NCBI GenBank assembly: GCA_963693085.1
Contig: OY856413.1
Location: 747,022,556 to 747,086,555 of the forward strand
Length of the DNA: 64,000 nucleotides
Reading direction: 5' to 3'
Source of the DNA: Alisma plantago-aquatica
Taxonomy: Eukaryota; Streptophyta; Magnoliopsida; Alismatales; Alismataceae
Made by a program: the position numbers and the translations under genes. The notes under the pieces were generated by a model that worked only from the letters and a program-made list of their open reading frames with translations, did not search any database and had not been told where the DNA came from. Of this stretch, positions 62,060-64,000 are shown piece by piece (the stretch's first letter is position 1; each line of letters opens with the position of its first letter).

Positions 62060-63691
62060 ATGGATCTTGCTTCTGCAAGACAAGTCATCTTGTCCACCTG
62101 TCCTCCTAAATTTTTCCACAATTCTGACTGCTGGCAAATAATTGAAAGTCATTCCTTACAACTCGTCGAGCTATATTCACCTCCACTGTCGTCATATGTA
62201 GACACTCCTACAATGGAGACTGCTAGTCAGCCCTCAACCTTCGTGCTATCATGGGATCAAGAACTGATTACGGCAGTGGAGTTAGATGGAGAAAGTGTCA
62301 ACGAACTCTCCTCCTTAACTCCTCATCTCTAAGAAAATGTTGATCCGCTCCAGCAACTACTAGAAAAGTAGGAGCATCAACTCCAAATAATAGCAACAGA
62401 GATTGCAGACCGCAGTAGAAGTATACTTCAAACTATTAAACAAGGATTCATCTGAAAACAACAGTTTGATACATCAAATTCCCATCAGTTGTGTATGGCA
62501 GAATTGATGGGTCTCGAAAGCAGTGCTGCTTAAGTACAATAGATTCATGATAAAGATGTTGAACAAGGAAGGAGGCTCCAAGAGGTCATCAATTTGGTTA
62601 CAATTTGGTTACAAATGCCATCACAAGATCATGAAGATTATAGTCATCAAATCCATTCCATTGGGACTGAAGTGGATCTTGTCCTACCATACTATTCAGA
62701 CCTTCAACTGAGTTCACTGGGATTTTTCTGTGAAGAACCGCCAACCTGGGGGAACTCTTCATTTTATCTAGATGATTTAGCTGATCAACCAATGGAAGAT
62801 ACTAGTAGAACACATGAATGGTTAGATGATGATGAAGATGACTCCTATCCTCACCAGGAACGTCAGACAACCTCACAACAGTGGGTTCAGTTTGAAGAAC
62901 CTGAATCAGAAATTGATCCAGACCAAGGTGATAACTCTCGCATTGAGACTTGTCACTTAGCCACCACCCACACACCTACTATGGTATGTAATAACTTGTT
63001 CAAGGAGGAGGACGAAGACAGTTGTTTCAATAGGAGCAGTGAGTATACTTACGAAGATGAGTTGGAGCAGTACGATCCATCATTCGCCACCATCCCTTTC
63101 CAAGGCTTGGTGTACATCAAAGGCGTAGGATGGAAAATCCACCACAACATGGCTACTGAGCATGAAGATACCCCAGACCCCATAGAGCGTGACAAGCTTG
63201 GGGTGGTAGAACCACAATTAAATTCACCTGGGGATACTTCTTGCTAAGAAAATGATTGGATGACTCAGATTGTACATGAAGACTTATCTGAGCATCCAAC
63301 CTCAAGTTCAGAGGTGTAGAGAGAAGTGAGGGCCCCTATAGAAAACTTTCAACCTCTCCCCTCCATCTCATCCCATGTCGACATGCTAGGGCCTTCATGT
63401 TCATATTCATATCTTGTAAGGTACCATGAAGATGATTTGCCAAAGAATTCATCCCAGTGCAGTTCAAGTAAACCCCAGCACAGAGATGACTTCAACGAGT
63501 CACCACATTTTATTCTTCTTCTTCAGACTCATAAGGGCCCACATCTCTACCTATTCTACTCCTATTATGTGGCGGATCCCTTCAGCAAGACACATGTGAC
63601 ATTTGTCCCAAAACTAAGGATTTGGGATCCCAGTGTCGGTATCGTGGGGCAGCCACCCCCTTTCTCTTACTCCTTTTTTTTGTTAAAATAA
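62060..63691 (+). pseudogene. 544-codon single-frame pseudo-ORF, unknown protein
   Basis: The frame starting at the ATG at 62060 runs to a stop at 63689-63691 without any frameshift, broken only by seven in-frame stops (62330, 62369, 62453, 62531, 62540, 63245, 63317). Frames seen separately at 62060-62332, 62594-63247 and 63326-63691 are thus one ORF. The start follows TTTTTCAGCC, which resembles a 3' splice site. Region 1 (residues 1-90) is mixed; about 91-200 looks helical and Gln-rich. The middle (about 220-370) is very acidic (LDDDEDDSYP, EEDEDSC, EYTYEDELEQYDPS). The C-terminal part (about 420-543) is aromatic, with HLYLFYSYYV and PKLRIWDPSVG. I do not recognise a family. It has no CCHC, protease or polymerase motif. 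The position directly after LTR and PBS suggests a retrotransposon accessory or a divergent gag. Confidence 0.6.
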
Positions 63692-64000
63692 ACTCTTGTT
63701 TTAGCTGCTTAAATTGTTCCTTTCATACATGCATCATTTTAGGACTTTAATAAGATTGCCCACCCTAACTTCCATGCATTCCCACCCTACTATAATAAGC
63801 TTAGGTCGTGCTCGAGGACGTGCAAAAAATTTAAGCTTGGGGTGGTAGGCTATTCGCCATTCTATCTCTTCATTATTCTAGCATGCATGTTTAATCCCTG
63901 CATTTAGCATAAATTTTCATCTTTGTAAGACTTTGTTTCATAATTTGTAGCTTTGCAATTAAGTCTATGCAATTCAAATCTTATAGCTAAATGCTTATCT
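63692..64000 (+). other. Element F downstream region with PPT-like motif
   Basis: GCTCGAGGACGTGC (63809-63822) and TTTAAGCTTGGGGTGG (63829-63844) resemble the sequence that precedes the 3' LTR in Tat/Athila-type elements. However, the following bases (TAGGCTATTCGCC) do not match the LTR start TGATAACACCC, so either this is not the real polypurine tract or the 3' LTR has been displaced. The last 150 bases show nothing recognisable. Confidence 0.5.

Larger units (their letters stand above)
61185..64000 (+). mobile_element. Tat/Athila-like gypsy derivative F, cut by window end
   Basis: Starts TGATAACACCC inside copia B; the left flank ATGAC (61180-61184) should recur at the unseen right end. 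It has an LTR of roughly 0.7 kb, a tRNA-Asp-type primer-binding site and one long interrupted ORF, but in the visible 2.8 kb no gag, protease or RT motif. In intact Tat or Athila elements gag would be expected downstream of the leader; an extra ORF before gag is known in some Ogre/Tat elements. This may therefore be either a non-autonomous derivative or the first part of an element with an unusual 5' ORF. Confidence 0.7.

Overview
This 64-kb window is plant nuclear DNA made almost entirely of nested, decayed retrotransposons. The evidence is Ty1/copia and Ty3/gypsy (chromovirus and Tat/Athila-like) elements, initiator-Met primer-binding sites, tRNA-derived SINEs, a LINE remnant, a MITE-like element and long (AT)n microsatellites. 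It fits an intergenic, probably heterochromatic region of a repeat-rich flowering plant; I cannot name the species. I see no intact host gene, no tRNA or rRNA gene, no CRISPR array and nothing bacterial. Most reading frames are chance frames in LTRs or translated microsatellites.

Left part (1-8981): a broken Athila/Tat-type gag-protease (539-2330), AT-rich filler, two neighbouring minus-strand tRNA-derived SINEs among microsatellites (4008-4418), a LINE ORF1 remnant with a CCHC-type segment (about 5211-5718), and two fragments of the copia LTR that is complete further right.

The rest is a Russian doll that can be opened base by base. Level 1 is a minus-strand copia element with its 3' LTR at 8982-10980, pol and gag remnants to 14650, and its 5' UTR to 17214; a 2.2-kb solo-LTR-like insert sits at 14855-17033. 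Level 2 is a plus-strand copia of the same family that landed in the level-1 5' UTR at 17215 and runs past the right edge. Its coding body is cut three times. (a) A Tekay/Del-like chromovirus relative without recognisable genes lies at 21667-33871 (TSD CTTGA); its second LTR holds a 2.9-kb solo LTR (29156-32093). (b) A minus-strand Tekay-like element lies at 36053-61145 (TSD ATATG). Its 5' LTR is split by another Tekay-like element at 45186-58889 (TSD AGTAG), whose second LTR holds a 3.2-kb solo LTR (53759-56978, TSD AATCC). (c) A Tat-like element starts at 61185 and leaves the window; it carries a 544-codon single-frame pseudo-ORF that I do not recognise.

The level-1 copia acts as a natural empty-site control: removing each insert rejoins the level-2 copia into sequence that aligns with the level-1 copy, and at 36047/61146 the RNase H frame continues across a 25-kb insert. 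Both copia copies share the same destroyed reverse-transcriptase YVDD motif, so this family may have been moved in trans. All identity figures come from short stretches aligned by eye.
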